A DNA stretch of 64,000 bases from BACL27 sp964203235 (GTDB lineage: Bacteria > Actinomycetota > Acidimicrobiia > Acidimicrobiales > Ilumatobacteraceae), in assembly GCA_964203235.1 (NCBI GenBank), contig CAXNLE010000001.1, positions 1,054,001-1,118,000 on the forward strand, given 5' to 3'. The notes under the pieces were generated by a model. It made no database searches. It was not told where the DNA came from and saw only the letters and a list, made by a program, of their open reading frames with translations. This document shows positions 36,210 to 46,016 of the stretch, piece by piece. Position 1 is the stretch's first letter; each line of letters opens with the position of its first letter. The translations under genes were made by a program, and so were the position numbers.

Positions 36210-37421
36210 ATGCGTAAATATTTCCAAGGGCGCAGTTTCGGGTATGTCCTTCGCTTCGTTTTAGCCGCACCATTAGCGCTCGTAATTTGGTTATGGATAG
36301 AAATAATTAATATTTTTCGACCTGTTTATATTGTTGGACTTTCATACAAAGGCCGTATTACTCAATATATGGCCCCAATGGAATTACATCTAAGACAAGC
36401 AAATCAAACAGAAAAAAAATATCTGATGATTTTTGTGATGCCAGCTGCGACGCCCAATGAATCAGTGCGAACGATCTACCGTCGTTATGCGTTAATTATT
36501 GATTCGCATTTCCCAAAAGTTGTTCGGTCTGCGTTTGGATTTCTATCTGTACTGTTAAAACGGCGGTTCACACCTTACTTAATGCAACATCATTTGCTTT
36601 GGCCACTAGCTCCAGCGACTGCCCTGAATAAAAATGAAATTGAGTTTGGCAAAGGCTTGATGAAAAAACTTGGAATACCTGACGGCAAACAATACGTCTG
36701 CCTCGGCGTGAAAGAAGCGGCGTACTATGCATCGGTTACACCAGAATCTGGCTATGGTCAAGATTTGTCACATCAAGCAAAAGATTCACGAAATGTTGAC
36801 ATCGCAAATTACATGCTCGCCGCGACTGAACTCGCAAATATGGGAATCTATGTTGTGCGTATTGGTTCAGTCGTTTCTGCGCCATTACCAAAAGACCGTC
36901 ATCCCATGATTATTGACTACGCAACCGAAGCGAGATCGGAACTGGGTGATGTCGTACTCGGCGAAAACTGTAAATTTACTATTAATGCAGCTACTGGAGT
37001 TTGGGTATTCTCCGCCGCTAGAAATCGACCAATTGTCAATTGTGATCAATACGAGTTGGGGTATCTCGGTGACATGTTGCAACAAGGTTCACCTTCACTT
37101 TGGGCAATACGCGTGTTGAAAAATCAACAAACTTTTAAGTCAGTAATGTTTAGCGAGATGGCCGCAGGTGGCCAAAAGTGGGCTGACGATAAAGTCTTGT
37201 CCAGTCTTGGTTTAGAGCCAATACCAAACACACCAGAGGAGATCCTCGCCGCAGTCGTTGAAATGAACGACTGGATCGATGGAAAACTCGAGTTATCTGA
37301 TTTTGATGAAGAATTGCAAACTAAGTTCTATAATTGTTATCCACCCGAAATAAGACTTGAGAAAAACTCTCTTGTTCGAATTTCGCCTTCGTTCTTGAGA
37401 AAATATCAAGATCTATTGTGA
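36210..37421 (+). CDS. TIGR04372-like putative glycosyltransferase, divergent third copy
   Basis: 403 residues, clearly related to the tandem pair at 24074-26602 but more diverged. A hydrophobic anchor (FVLAAPLALVIWLWIEIINIF) lies near residues 15-35. Shared blocks include KLGIPDGKQYVCLGVKEAAYY, IANYMLAATELANMGIYVVRIGS, IIDYATEARSELGDVVLG and CKFTINAATGVWVF. The DWSYHDYR and CVSTGSG motifs are altered (DLSHQAKDSRN and TINAATGV), so catalytic activity or specificity may differ. The substrate is unknown. It is followed 15 bases on by rlmN. Confidence 0.6.
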   Translation: MRKYFQGRSFGYVLRFVLAAPLALVIWLWIEIINIFRPVYIVGLSYKGRITQYMAPMELHLRQANQTEKKYLMIFVMPAATPNESVRTIYRRYALIIDSHFPKVVRSAFGFLSVLLKRRFTPYLMQHHLLWPLAPATALNKNEIEFGKGLMKKLGIPDGKQYVCLGVKEAAYYASVTPESGYGQDLSHQAKDSRNVDIANYMLAATELANMGIYVVRIGSVVSAPLPKDRHPMIIDYATEARSELGDVVLGENCKFTINAATGVWVFSAARNRPIVNCDQYELGYLGDMLQQGSPSLWAIRVLKNQQTFKSVMFSEMAAGGQKWADDKVLSSLGLEPIPNTPEEILAAVVEMNDWIDGKLELSDFDEELQTKFYNCYPPEIRLEKNSLVRISPSFLRKYQDLL

Positions 37422-37436
37422 TTTTGAGGAAATAGA

Positions 37437-38504
37437 GTGACTGAGAAATTGATCAAGACTCGCTATGACGCGAGCCGTGAAGATATTGCAACGCTGCTTG
37501 GCGACGCGCCAAAATATCGCCTCGATCAAGTTTGGCAAGGTCTATATACCGAATTTCAAGAACCACTTGAGATCACAACGATCTCTAAAGACCTTCGAAC
37601 ACGATTAGATGAAGCGCTGCCAAGCAGCCTCGTACCTGTAACTTCAAGCGTTAGCGACCGTGGCGACACAACAAAATTTTTATGGCAACTAGCAAATGGC
37701 GGCCACAAAATCGAATCGGTGCTGATGCACTACGCCGACCGCGCCACTGTCTGCGTCAGTACGCAAGCCGGCTGCGCAATGGCATGCGGGTTCTGTGCAA
37801 CGGGCCAAGCAGGTTTTACTCGACAGTTAACTTCAGGCGAAATTGTCGAACAAGTTGTTCACGCGGCGCGAACAAGCGCAGCACGCGACCAACGGCTAGC
37901 CAATGTTGTATTCATGGGCATGGGTGAACCATTAGCCAACGAAGAAGCAGTGTGGCAATCGGTTACTCGTATTCACGAAGCCATCGGTATCTCGGCTCGT
38001 CATCTCACAATTTCAACTGTTGGCATTATCCCAGGCATCAATACGCTCGCCGATCGACCTTTGCCAGTTAATCTCGCCGTCTCACTGCATGCTGCTCGCA
38101 ACGAACTTCGCAACGAACTTGTGCCGATCAACAAGCGATATCCGATCGAAGATTTAATGCAGGCGTGTCGAAAATATCTAGCCAAAAAAAATCGTCGTAT
38201 AAGTTTTGAGTGGGCACTAATTAAGGATGTCAATGACACACCACGCGATGCTCGCGAACTCGCCAAACTATGCAAGAGTCTAAAACCTAGCGCTCACGTG
38301 AATTTGATCCCGCTTAATCCAACACCGGGTTATTTGACAAAAGGTACAGCCCCCGAAGATGTCCGTGAGTTTGCGATGCAACTTGAAGATCTCGGTGTTA
38401 ATGCAACTGTGCGCCGTAACCGCGGCACTGATATCGCTGCGGCGTGCGGTCAATTGGCTGCCGGCCAACCAGTGACTATTAGTTCACGATCAGTTGTTGG
38501 ATAA
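37437..38504 (+). CDS. rlmN: 23S rRNA A2503-C2 methyltransferase, radical SAM
   Basis: 355 residues from GTG 37437, with AGGA six bases before. RlmN methylates A2503 of 23S rRNA and A37 of some tRNAs. The radical SAM cluster cysteines are C113, C117 and C120 (CAMACGFC), the SAM-contacting GEP lies in VVFMGMGEPL, and the second catalytic cysteine is in the C-terminal RRNRGTDIAAACGQL. The last 26 bases overlap the convergent SRPBCC gene. Confidence 0.95.
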   Translation: MTEKLIKTRYDASREDIATLLGDAPKYRLDQVWQGLYTEFQEPLEITTISKDLRTRLDEALPSSLVPVTSSVSDRGDTTKFLWQLANGGHKIESVLMHYADRATVCVSTQAGCAMACGFCATGQAGFTRQLTSGEIVEQVVHAARTSAARDQRLANVVFMGMGEPLANEEAVWQSVTRIHEAIGISARHLTISTVGIIPGINTLADRPLPVNLAVSLHAARNELRNELVPINKRYPIEDLMQACRKYLAKKNRRISFEWALIKDVNDTPRDARELAKLCKSLKPSAHVNLIPLNPTPGYLTKGTAPEDVREFAMQLEDLGVNATVRRNRGTDIAAACGQLAAGQPVTISSRSVVG

Positions 38505-38931
38505 GTTTTTCTCGACCCTGCTCAATCTGATCGGCAAGGGCACGTTCTAGCAATCCTCCAGTAAAAAGAGAACCAGAATAATGCAAATTCATTTGTAGTG
38601 ATGAACCGTTATCAGTTGGCGAAACAGTTGCACTAAGCACCCATGCCGAATGGCTGCGCCCATCGTTTTCGGCGCGTTCAAACACAACACAATACGGTGC
38701 CTCACAAATCCTTTGAACCATTCGCAAGCGCTTTGATCTAGCGAACGGCCCGAGTCGTGCACGAAGTTCAACTATCCAAGCATCTAATTCGTGTGAAGTA
38801 CTTGCAACATGACTGAACGGTTTAACACTATGCACCATCTCAAGCCATGATTCGTAATTCTTTAAGTCTGAAATATAACCAAAAAGTATTTCTACTGAGA
38901 CTGGTACATCAACATTCGCAGTAACTTCCAT
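38479..38931 (-). CDS. SRPBCC (START-like) family protein
   Basis: 150 residues. The opening VTANVDVPVSVEILFGYISDLKNYESWL and the later WVLSATVSPTDNGSSLQMNLHYSGSLFTGGLLERAL fit the polyketide cyclase/START-like fold, which binds hydrophobic ligands in a deep cavity. The exact role is unknown. It overlaps the end of rlmN (convergent) and starts 19 bases after the DUF3499-like gene on the same strand. Confidence 0.72.
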   Translation of the reverse strand: MEVTANVDVPVSVEILFGYISDLKNYESWLEMVHSVKPFSHVASTSHELDAWIVELRARLGPFARSKRLRMVQRICEAPYCVVFERAENDGRSHSAWVLSATVSPTDNGSSLQMNLHYSGSLFTGGLLERALADQIEQGREKLIQQLIVN

Positions 38932-38950
38932 AGCAACACCTAATTACGAA

Positions 38951-39565
38951 TCAAGACTCTGAATTTGATTGTTCGTGGTCATGGCTGCATTCATGGCTCT
39001 GATCGCGACTGCCGACATCACTTTGACCAAAGGCTCTGCCCAGCAATCGTCCGCGGGCGCGTAGTTTTCCATTTAGGTCACCAGAGCGATCAAACTGCGG
39101 CGTCCATGGCATGGCTTCAGTTTCTTGTGTGTCCATTAATTGAGCGAGTTCAGCAGTGAAATCAACAGCACTGTCGACTCCAATATCAGCATCTTCGCAA
39201 TTCATTGTCTCAAATTTATTTTCATCAATTACCGAATCAAATAAAGTCGCCATAACTGTCTGATCCTTTTCAGATTTGCTGAAATCAGAAACTTTTTGCC
39301 GCTTGATAACTCTTTGTGAATTGTCTTTTACAATTTGTTGTGTAACTGGTGCGCTAAACAGTCTCTGAACCTCCTCACGATTATTAATTATCGCCCAGCC
39401 TTTTGGAACAGAAAGAGAATCAGCGTGACGACGACATAAAAGGTTCAATGGCGTCAGATCATTCAAATCAGGAAAGTCGATCGTGACCAACAACCGTCTC
39501 AGATCGACTTCGTAAATAACCTCCCCGACTTTCGAACAGCCAGGACGTTCACAGTGACGCGACAT
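38951..39565 (-). CDS. DUF3499-like zinc-binding protein
   Basis: 204 residues. The first 60 resemble the actinobacterial DUF3499: C5 and C10 (SRHCERPGC), then C44 and H47 (LLCRRHADSL) and VPKGWAII, arranged as a small zinc-binding site. The rest is low-complexity acidic sequence (MDTQETEAMPWTPQ) with a C-terminal HDHEQ-type tail. DUF3499 proteins have no known function but are nearly universal in Actinobacteria. It lies 19 bases after the J-domain gene and just before the SRPBCC gene. Confidence 0.72.
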   Translation of the reverse strand: MSRHCERPGCSKVGEVIYEVDLRRLLVTIDFPDLNDLTPLNLLCRRHADSLSVPKGWAIINNREEVQRLFSAPVTQQIVKDNSQRVIKRQKVSDFSKSEKDQTVMATLFDSVIDENKFETMNCEDADIGVDSAVDFTAELAQLMDTQETEAMPWTPQFDRSGDLNGKLRARGRLLGRAFGQSDVGSRDQSHECSHDHEQSNSES

Positions 39566-39584
39566 GCCTAAACAATAGACCGCA

Positions 39585-40205
39585 TCAGGGTTCTAGACAT
39601 GCGATTCCCATTCCTTGACGATCTCGATAACCAAATGTGTCACTTGAGCAAGTCTTATCAAAACCAATCAACTGCCTAACCACTCCGTCGTTTGGGCCGT
39701 CACATGAGACCTCGTAAACTGCCTGAGTTGAGTCAAACGCCACACACGACCCACTTTGAATCAACGAATCTGGCCCTTGCTGAATACTTGATGATGCAGT
39801 TGACTGCAGAAACAAAATCAAAAGTGCCCCAACAGCGACTAGCGACAACATAAATCGCCAAGGAATCTTCGCTCTGACAATTACTAGTGGTATTTCAAAT
39901 TCGGCTTCAGCGGCAAAATCAGAACTGAAACGAAAAATATCTTCATCGACTGACGGTTTTCGTGGATTAGACGCCGGTTCGCGATTTGACTTGAAAGACA
40001 GTGACTCGTCGTACAGCCGACGACTAGTCGTATTACCAAGAATGCTCCACGCTTCGCTGACCGCAGCGAAAGCCAACGAAAAATCTGCAGTCTCTAACCC
40101 GTTCGCGTCTGGATGAAGTTTGCGCACCATCGCTCGATGCGCGGCACGGATTTCTTTGATCGATGCAGATGATTTAACTCCGAGTATTTCATAGTGATTT
40201 GAAAT
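39585..40205 (-). CDS. Membrane J-domain (DnaJ-like) protein, apparent ATT start
   Basis: 206 residues if it starts at ATT 40205. The J domain is complete only from there: HYEILGVKSSASIKEIRAAH (helices I-II) leads to KLHPDANG with the H31-P32-D33 motif, then SEAWSILGNTTSRRLYDE. No ATG, GTG or TTG lies between the upstream stop and ATT, while AGGTGA sits four bases before ATT. The first canonical start, ATG 40130, would delete helix I and most of helix II. A TM helix follows near residues 117-135, then a short external tail. It would recruit DnaK to the membrane. ATT starts are known for infC, so this is plausible, but a base error cannot be excluded. Confidence 0.72.
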   Translation of the reverse strand: MSNHYEILGVKSSASIKEIRAAHRAMVRKLHPDANGLETADFSLAFAAVSEAWSILGNTTSRRLYDESLSFKSNREPASNPRKPSVDEDIFRFSSDFAAEAEFEIPLVIVRAKIPWRFMLSLVAVGALLILFLQSTASSSIQQGPDSLIQSGSCVAFDSTQAVYEVSCDGPNDGVVRQLIGFDKTCSSDTFGYRDRQGMGIACLEP

Positions 40206-40214
40206 ATTTTCACC
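40203..40214 (-). promoter_or_regulatory. Ribosome-binding site and ATT start of the J-domain gene
   Basis: AGGTGA lies four bases before ATT on the minus strand, with an in-frame stop just upstream and no canonical start between. This site decides the unusual start. Confidence 0.5.
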
Positions 40215-40246
40215 TACTTAAATCACGAATACAAATCGTTACCGAT

Positions 40247-42280
40247 TCACGAACCAGTAAATGTAGCTGCGATCTTGCTCGCAGAATCTCCACCACGACG
40301 CAAGATCACAGCCAAGAACCAAAGAGCGCTGAGCGTCACGACAAACAACAACACGGCGCCTACTCCCCAGAACGGTTTAATCGTGCTTCGGGTTGCACCA
40401 AGTAATGCAACCGGGAAGGTAGTTGACCCGGCTTCACTGATTAAAGTTGAAATCACTGCGTTGTCGAGACAAAGTGCAAACGACAACAGGGCACCTGCAA
40501 CCATTGCCGACGCAATCAAAGGCAATGTAATCTGACGAAAAGCACGGCCCGGTGGCGCACCGAGATCGGCTGCAGCTTCTTCGAGTGATTCATCAATTCC
40601 CGAAAGTCTGGCGCGAACGATCAATGTAACGACCGCACTTGCATAAAGAGATTGTCCGACCCACAATTTATTGATACCCCCATTAAATGGACCCCAACCA
40701 TTTGTAAAAATGATGCCGACAAGAGGAATCGCTTTGATTCGTGGAAACCAAGTAGCAAGCGCGATTGCATCCATAATTTCTGGCGTTACCAAGATCAAAA
40801 ATACAGTCGCCATAAAAAACTTTGTCCAGTTACCTGGTCTTCGCGCCAAGGCAACACCTGACATGCCGCCGATAAGCACCGCGATTACTGTGGCGCCGAA
40901 CGCAGCGATGAACGAATTTCGAATTGAATCACCGATACCTGCGAAGTCAAAAATCGTGCGATACCACTCTGTTATCAAACCATTTAAGATCACGGCAAAA
41001 ACAAACGACAATGGCATAACAAGTGACAGAACTCTCTTTGAGAATCTTTCTCGACGTCGGTTGATGCGAACAAAAATCAACGCTGCAAAAATAACAACGG
41101 CGAATCGAATTAGTAGTGCGACCATCACACCGCCATTAAACAGTTCTCCCCACCATTTCGTACTTGCTCTTCCTGACCAAATCGTGAACGAGCCTCCGTA
41201 GTTAAATGAATGAAGGAAAACAAGCAATATTGGAATAAAAAGAAATACCAAAACCAAAACAGTCCATGCCGACAATACTTTTGGTAACGCTTCAAACTTC
41301 TTACGAAATTCTTGCTCTACTATTTGTCTACGAGCAACTGATCGCTCGTAGATTGCTCGCCGTACAATTTGAATAATTGGAGACGCCAACATTAAAACTC
41401 GAGGCGCTAACCAAGTTATGACAAAGCCAACTATCAGCACCAAGAGCACAGCAGCGATCATCAAGATCGCCATTGCCGAGCCCAGAGGCCAGTTCTGCGC
41501 ACCACTGAATTGCGATGCGATCATTGCCCCAATCATGTTTCCTTTTGCGCCGCCCAACACCGTTGCAGTGACATAGTCGCCGCACATCGGGATAAACGTA
41601 AGTAGTACACCGGCCACGATGCCTGGGCCTGCGAGTGGCAATGTGACACTAATAAATGTTGCAATTCGGCCCGCACCAAGATCTTTACTCGCCTCTCGCA
41701 TTCGCACATCAATTCGGTCAAGTGCGACAAACAGCGGCAAGATCATGAAACCTAAATAGTTGTAAACAATTGCGATTTGTACCGCCATTGGAGTTTCAAG
41801 TATTTGAATACCGTTATCCGAAATCCAACCCATTCCGACGAGCCACTTTGAAAACGTGCCGTTTGGCGCAAGTGGAATACGCCATGCGACAGTGCGAATT
41901 AGAAAACTAGTAAAACTTGGCACTACGACTGCTGCGAGAATTACTGCCTTCCATTTTTCGGCAACTTTGAATGCCGCAAAATATGCAACTGGTAGCCCGA
42001 TCACGACACATAGAAAAGTCGCTAGAACCGAGATACGTAAGGTCGCACGAAAGGTCTTAAAAAACGTCTCGTCAAATACTGCCGAATAGCTTTTAGTTGA
42101 AAGACTGCCTAGATCTACTGGTACAAGTTTTGATGAATCTTTAGTACCGAATGAATAGAGAACGATAAACGCAATTGGTGCGGCGAAGAAAACTAAATAC
42201 CAAATAATCGCAGGGATGGCGAGAAGATATTTAGGCCCTCGCCATCTCCTGCGTAAAACTGAAGCGACCGATACGGTCAC
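40247..42280 (-). CDS. Polyamine-type ABC transporter, fused PotB-PotC permease
   Basis: 677 residues from GTG 42280. Two complete binding-protein-dependent permease domains lie in one chain: the first about residues 15-300 with the EAA loop SKDLGAGRIATFISVTLPLA, the second about 330-677 with AAADLGAPPGRAFRQITLPL. Elsewhere PotB and PotC are separate subunits. Each half resembles the PotB/PotC (spermidine/putrescine) group. The fused chain would form the whole membrane channel with a PotA homodimer. It follows the binding protein after six bases. Confidence 0.88.
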   Translation of the reverse strand: MTVSVASVLRRRWRGPKYLLAIPAIIWYLVFFAAPIAFIVLYSFGTKDSSKLVPVDLGSLSTKSYSAVFDETFFKTFRATLRISVLATFLCVVIGLPVAYFAAFKVAEKWKAVILAAVVVPSFTSFLIRTVAWRIPLAPNGTFSKWLVGMGWISDNGIQILETPMAVQIAIVYNYLGFMILPLFVALDRIDVRMREASKDLGAGRIATFISVTLPLAGPGIVAGVLLTFIPMCGDYVTATVLGGAKGNMIGAMIASQFSGAQNWPLGSAMAILMIAAVLLVLIVGFVITWLAPRVLMLASPIIQIVRRAIYERSVARRQIVEQEFRKKFEALPKVLSAWTVLVLVFLFIPILLVFLHSFNYGGSFTIWSGRASTKWWGELFNGGVMVALLIRFAVVIFAALIFVRINRRRERFSKRVLSLVMPLSFVFAVILNGLITEWYRTIFDFAGIGDSIRNSFIAAFGATVIAVLIGGMSGVALARRPGNWTKFFMATVFLILVTPEIMDAIALATWFPRIKAIPLVGIIFTNGWGPFNGGINKLWVGQSLYASAVVTLIVRARLSGIDESLEEAAADLGAPPGRAFRQITLPLIASAMVAGALLSFALCLDNAVISTLISEAGSTTFPVALLGATRSTIKPFWGVGAVLLFVVTLSALWFLAVILRRGGDSASKIAATFTGS

Positions 42281-42286
42281 ACCAAA

Positions 42287-43540
42287 TCAGCCTCCGGCTT
42301 TCGCCTTGGATTTGTTCAAGATGTCAATCAAACGATCAAGCGCTGGCGTGATCACTTGTGTCTGCATTGTTGCGACTTGCTCATCTCCAAAGAAAATCAT
42401 GTCGCCCTTAACAAGATCTGGGGCAACTTCAGAAATAAGTTGCGCCATGTTCTTCATTCCGGTGTGATAGCCGTGGTAGCTGAGATCTTTGATCGAAATC
42501 TCTGGGATTAGGTCCCAGTTGATCCAAGCGTGTGCAGCCTCGACATTTGGTGCTCCTGCTGCAACGCAGTATGTGTCCATCCATAGTTCTGTGTTTGGTG
42601 AACCAAGTACCCACTTCCAGTCGCTCGGGTTTCCACCCGCTTCTTCAATGCGCACATAAGCCTGACGTGCGTCGCCGTTCCATGCCATGGCAATTGAATA
42701 CGCACCTTCAGCAAGTTTCGTTGAAGGGTAACTATCAAATGCTTTGATGTGTTGTGCGAACTCTTCAACCAAGAATTTTTCACACGCATCAAGGTCTGCT
42801 GGTGTTTCGGTGTTCCAGTTAATTTTATTTGCCCAGAACCACATGCCGCAATAGTTTGGTGCTGCGTCAATAACCGAGCAGTTACCACTTGCTTCACCCA
42901 TGCAAGTATCAATGAAATCTTGCCAAGTTGTGAGCTCTTTCGAAATTTTTGTGGTGTCGTAAAAGTAACCAGTCGTGCCCCAGTTCTTACATACTGAGTA
43001 GTCATTCGTAGGATCCCAATCTTGCGCAAGATAGTTTGGGTCGACGTTGACCATATTTGGAATCAATGACTTGTCAAGTTTTTGAATCAAACCTTTTTCA
43101 ATCATCTGCGGGATATACGGCCCAGTCGGAACAACAATGTCGAAACCACTGCTACCCGCACTTGCCGCAAGTTTTGTGATTAGATCTTCATTGCTCGCGT
43201 AATAGTCAACCTTCATCGAAACGTTAAGCGTTGATCCAGCGAGTGCGCCAACGAGATCTGGGTCGTTGTAGTCACCCCATGTGTACATCGCCAGCGTGCC
43301 ACTTGCCTGATTGATTACTCTGCTCCACTCCCCTGAGGCAAGGCCCTCGGCGCTTGACGCATCGCTCGCAGCCGAGTCGGCAGTTGAAGTTTCGGTTGCA
43401 CTATCTGAACCGCCACATGCGGCTGCAATCAAAGCAAAACCAGCAACCGCGGTGCCACCTTGAAGAAATGCACGTCGCGAAAGCTTCTCGCGAAAACCCT
43501 CTGGTGCCAACATCTTCAATTGTTTTTGTTCATCGCTCAT
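42287..43540 (-). CDS. potD: Spermidine/putrescine-type substrate-binding lipoprotein (Tat)
   Basis: 417 residues. The N-terminus has a twin-arginine motif SRRAFLQ, a hydrophobic stretch and the lipobox AAAC, so it is exported folded by Tat and lipidated. The mature part (TLAMYTWGDYNDPDL, later DIVVPTGPYIPQM and CSVIDAAPN) is a type II binding fold of the PotD/PotF group. The ligand is probably a polyamine or similar cation. It lies between the ATPase (83 bases upstream) and the fused permease. Confidence 0.87.
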   Translation of the reverse strand: MSDEQKQLKMLAPEGFREKLSRRAFLQGGTAVAGFALIAAACGGSDSATETSTADSAASDASSAEGLASGEWSRVINQASGTLAMYTWGDYNDPDLVGALAGSTLNVSMKVDYYASNEDLITKLAASAGSSGFDIVVPTGPYIPQMIEKGLIQKLDKSLIPNMVNVDPNYLAQDWDPTNDYSVCKNWGTTGYFYDTTKISKELTTWQDFIDTCMGEASGNCSVIDAAPNYCGMWFWANKINWNTETPADLDACEKFLVEEFAQHIKAFDSYPSTKLAEGAYSIAMAWNGDARQAYVRIEEAGGNPSDWKWVLGSPNTELWMDTYCVAAGAPNVEAAHAWINWDLIPEISIKDLSYHGYHTGMKNMAQLISEVAPDLVKGDMIFFGDEQVATMQTQVITPALDRLIDILNKSKAKAGG

Positions 43541-43623
43541 TGCTATCTCCTTTGATTGTTTTGTTAACCAAATATTGATTTGGCTACGTATCTACTTTGA
43601 CTTTTTAAATAATAGCCAGACAT

Positions 43624-44733
43624 TCACGCATTAGTCGTACCTGCAAGCACAAGATCTGCCTGTCGTGCCGAGAATAAATAGACATCTTCGGCGGCCCATG
43701 TGCACCAGACTGATTCGCCAACCGCAAATCGAGATGGGTCGGTGCGGCTCACTTGCACCAGTAAGTCGCGAGTCCCAGCTGTCATTACATATTGCAACAC
43801 ATCGCCGAAATGCGACACGCCAGCAACTCGTGCACTCACGAAATTGGTATCGGAATTCGGCTTGGTTGCTGACAAGTTGATCGTCTCGGGTCTAACTGCC
43901 GCAAGCGCGTCTTGCCCTGCTGGCACTGTTTCTTCGGGCCGCGTCGCAACAAATATCGTTCCGTCGGTGGCTTTCGCACCATTAGATGTCGCCACACCAC
44001 GCCAGAAATTATTTCGACCAACGAACCCTGCCACGAACGCCGAGGTCGGGTGTTCGTAAACGGTTTCCGGATCTCCAAGTTGTTCAACATGTCCGTCAAG
44101 CATGATTGCGATTCGGTCAGACATTGACATTGCTTCTTCTTGATCGTGAGTAACAAAGATGAATGTAATTCCGAGACGGCTTTGAAGAAGTTTGAGTTCA
44201 ATCTGCATTTCTTCGCGCAGTTTTCGGTCGAGTGCACCTAATGGCTCATCGAGCAACAAAATACTCGGACGATTTATTAGCGCACGCGCTACTGCAACTC
44301 TTTGTTGCTGACCACCAGAAAGTTGTCGTGGCCGACGACCTGCCAATTTTGACATTTGTACCATGTCAAGCGCTTCAATCACCTTCGTGCCGATTTCAGA
44401 CTTTGCAACACCTTTTTGCTTCAACCCATATGCAACATTTTCGGCAACACTCATATGTGGAAACAATGCATAGTGCTGAAACACTGTATTAACATCGCGC
44501 TTGTAAGGGGGTACCCCCTGGACATACTCTCCACTGATCCGCACAAATCCTTCATCTGGTTGTTCGAAACCTGCCAACATTCGCAGCGTTGTGGTTTTGC
44601 CACAACCGCTTGGACCAAGCAAAGAGAGAAACTCACCAGACTTGATTTCTAAGTTGAGTGAATTGACCGCGACTACATCACCGTAACGTTTGGTGACATT
44701 TAATAGTTCAACCGATCCGCGCTCGCTATTCAA
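43624..44733 (-). CDS. potA: Spermidine/putrescine-type ABC transporter ATPase
   Basis: 369 residues from TTG 44733, with GGGGG six bases before. Walker A is GPSGCGKT at 40-47; the signature LSGGQQQR, Walker B ILLLDEPLGALD and a switch histidine (FVTHDQEE) follow. The last third is the TOBE regulatory domain typical of PotA/MalK. It powers the polyamine-type importer and is first in its operon. A 14-base palindrome at 44506-44519 lies within its coding sequence. Confidence 0.92.
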   Translation of the reverse strand: MNSERGSVELLNVTKRYGDVVAVNSLNLEIKSGEFLSLLGPSGCGKTTTLRMLAGFEQPDEGFVRISGEYVQGVPPYKRDVNTVFQHYALFPHMSVAENVAYGLKQKGVAKSEIGTKVIEALDMVQMSKLAGRRPRQLSGGQQQRVAVARALINRPSILLLDEPLGALDRKLREEMQIELKLLQSRLGITFIFVTHDQEEAMSMSDRIAIMLDGHVEQLGDPETVYEHPTSAFVAGFVGRNNFWRGVATSNGAKATDGTIFVATRPEETVPAGQDALAAVRPETINLSATKPNSDTNFVSARVAGVSHFGDVLQYVMTAGTRDLLVQVSRTDPSRFAVGESVWCTWAAEDVYLFSARQADLVLAGTTNA

Positions 44734-44882
44734 CTAACACCCCCAAATAATTAGTAACAATGCCGAATTAACTTACGAATTTGTTTAGTTCGCATAATTA
44801 TTAATTCTGACATCTTCAAGCATGACATATCTAACTTTATTATTCCGAATTCAAGCCCCAAATAGACTAGACATATATTTAC

Positions 44883-46016
44883 ATGATTAAGACCCAAATC
44901 AAAACTTTAGGAGTTCCCAAAGAGACCAAAACTTCAGAGGGTCGAGTTGCGATAACCCCTGATGGAGTGCGCGAATTTGAGCGAGCGGGAGTTGAAGTAT
45001 TCGTCGAGACCGGAGCAGGTCTTGGTGCATCAATTGAAGACGCTCACTTCGTCGCCGCGGGGGCGACGATTGTGCCAACTGCGGGCGATGCCTGGTCACA
45101 ACAAATGGTTATCAAAGTCAAAGAACCGACAGTTCAAGAGTTCGAATTTCTACGCGCCGACCTGACACTTTTCACGTATCTACATTTGGCTGCTTATCCG
45201 AAAGTTGCTGAGGCTTTACTGAAAAATAAAACAACCTCAATCGCTTACGAAACTGTCCAAGAAGAAGATGCTTCACTTCCGTTACTCGCCCCAATGAGCG
45301 AAATCGCAGGTCGAATCGCTACTCAGGTAGGTGCGTTTTATTTACAACGACCCAACGGCGGTCGAGGAGTTTTGATGGGAGGCGCACCAGGTGTCAGCCC
45401 GGCCAAAGTTGTCGTAATTGGTGCAGGAAATGTTGGATGGAATTCAGCATGGATTGCTGGTGGTATGGAAGCCGAAGTTTTATTGCTTGACAAGAATTTG
45501 GATCGTCTCCGAATGCTTGACCAAATTATTCGCGGACGAATCACAACTATCGCCTCTAACCGTGGCGCAATTGAACGATGTGTCGCACAGGCCGACCTGT
45601 TGATTGGCGCTGTACTCGTCGCTGGTGCGCGAGCGCCAATAGTCGTCTCACAAGACATGGTCAAGTCGATGAAGCCCGGAGCGGTAATCGTTGATGTCGC
45701 AGTCGACCAAGGTGGTTGCATCGAAACTATTCACGAGACAACGCACAAAGAACCTGTCTATGAACAGCACGGCGTCTTGCACTATGCGGTTGGCAATATG
45801 CCTGGCGCAGTACCTCACACGAGTACTTATGCCCTCACTAATGCAACTCTGCCTTATCTAATTGATGTTGCAAAGTATGGAACTCGCGTTGCCGCACAAC
45901 GCGATGGCGCTCTGAAACTTGGTGTCAATACAGTTGACGGACAAATAACAAATGACGCTGCAGCAAAAGCACTCGGACTTGAGGCTGTTGATCCGCTAAC
46001 TGTCTTGGCGCAATAG
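44883..46016 (+). CDS. ald: Alanine dehydrogenase
   Basis: 377 residues. Ald interconverts L-alanine with pyruvate and ammonia using NAD. The N-terminal part shows VPKETKTSEGRVAITPDGV and KVKEP, with a catalytic histidine in YLHLAA; the NAD-binding Rossmann motif is VVIGAGNVGWNSA, and the C-terminal NMPGAVPHTSTYALTNATLPY is the family signature. PntA resembles it but lacks this ending. It diverges from potA over 149 bases. Confidence 0.93.
   Translation: MIKTQIKTLGVPKETKTSEGRVAITPDGVREFERAGVEVFVETGAGLGASIEDAHFVAAGATIVPTAGDAWSQQMVIKVKEPTVQEFEFLRADLTLFTYLHLAAYPKVAEALLKNKTTSIAYETVQEEDASLPLLAPMSEIAGRIATQVGAFYLQRPNGGRGVLMGGAPGVSPAKVVVIGAGNVGWNSAWIAGGMEAEVLLLDKNLDRLRMLDQIIRGRITTIASNRGAIERCVAQADLLIGAVLVAGARAPIVVSQDMVKSMKPGAVIVDVAVDQGGCIETIHETTHKEPVYEQHGVLHYAVGNMPGAVPHTSTYALTNATLPYLIDVAKYGTRVAAQRDGALKLGVNTVDGQITNDAAAKALGLEAVDPLTVLAQ

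Noticed and set aside
44506..44519. 14-bp perfect palindrome AGGGGGTACCCCCT
   Set aside because: It lies inside the potA coding sequence at conserved codons (VQGVPPYK) and has no regulatory context.
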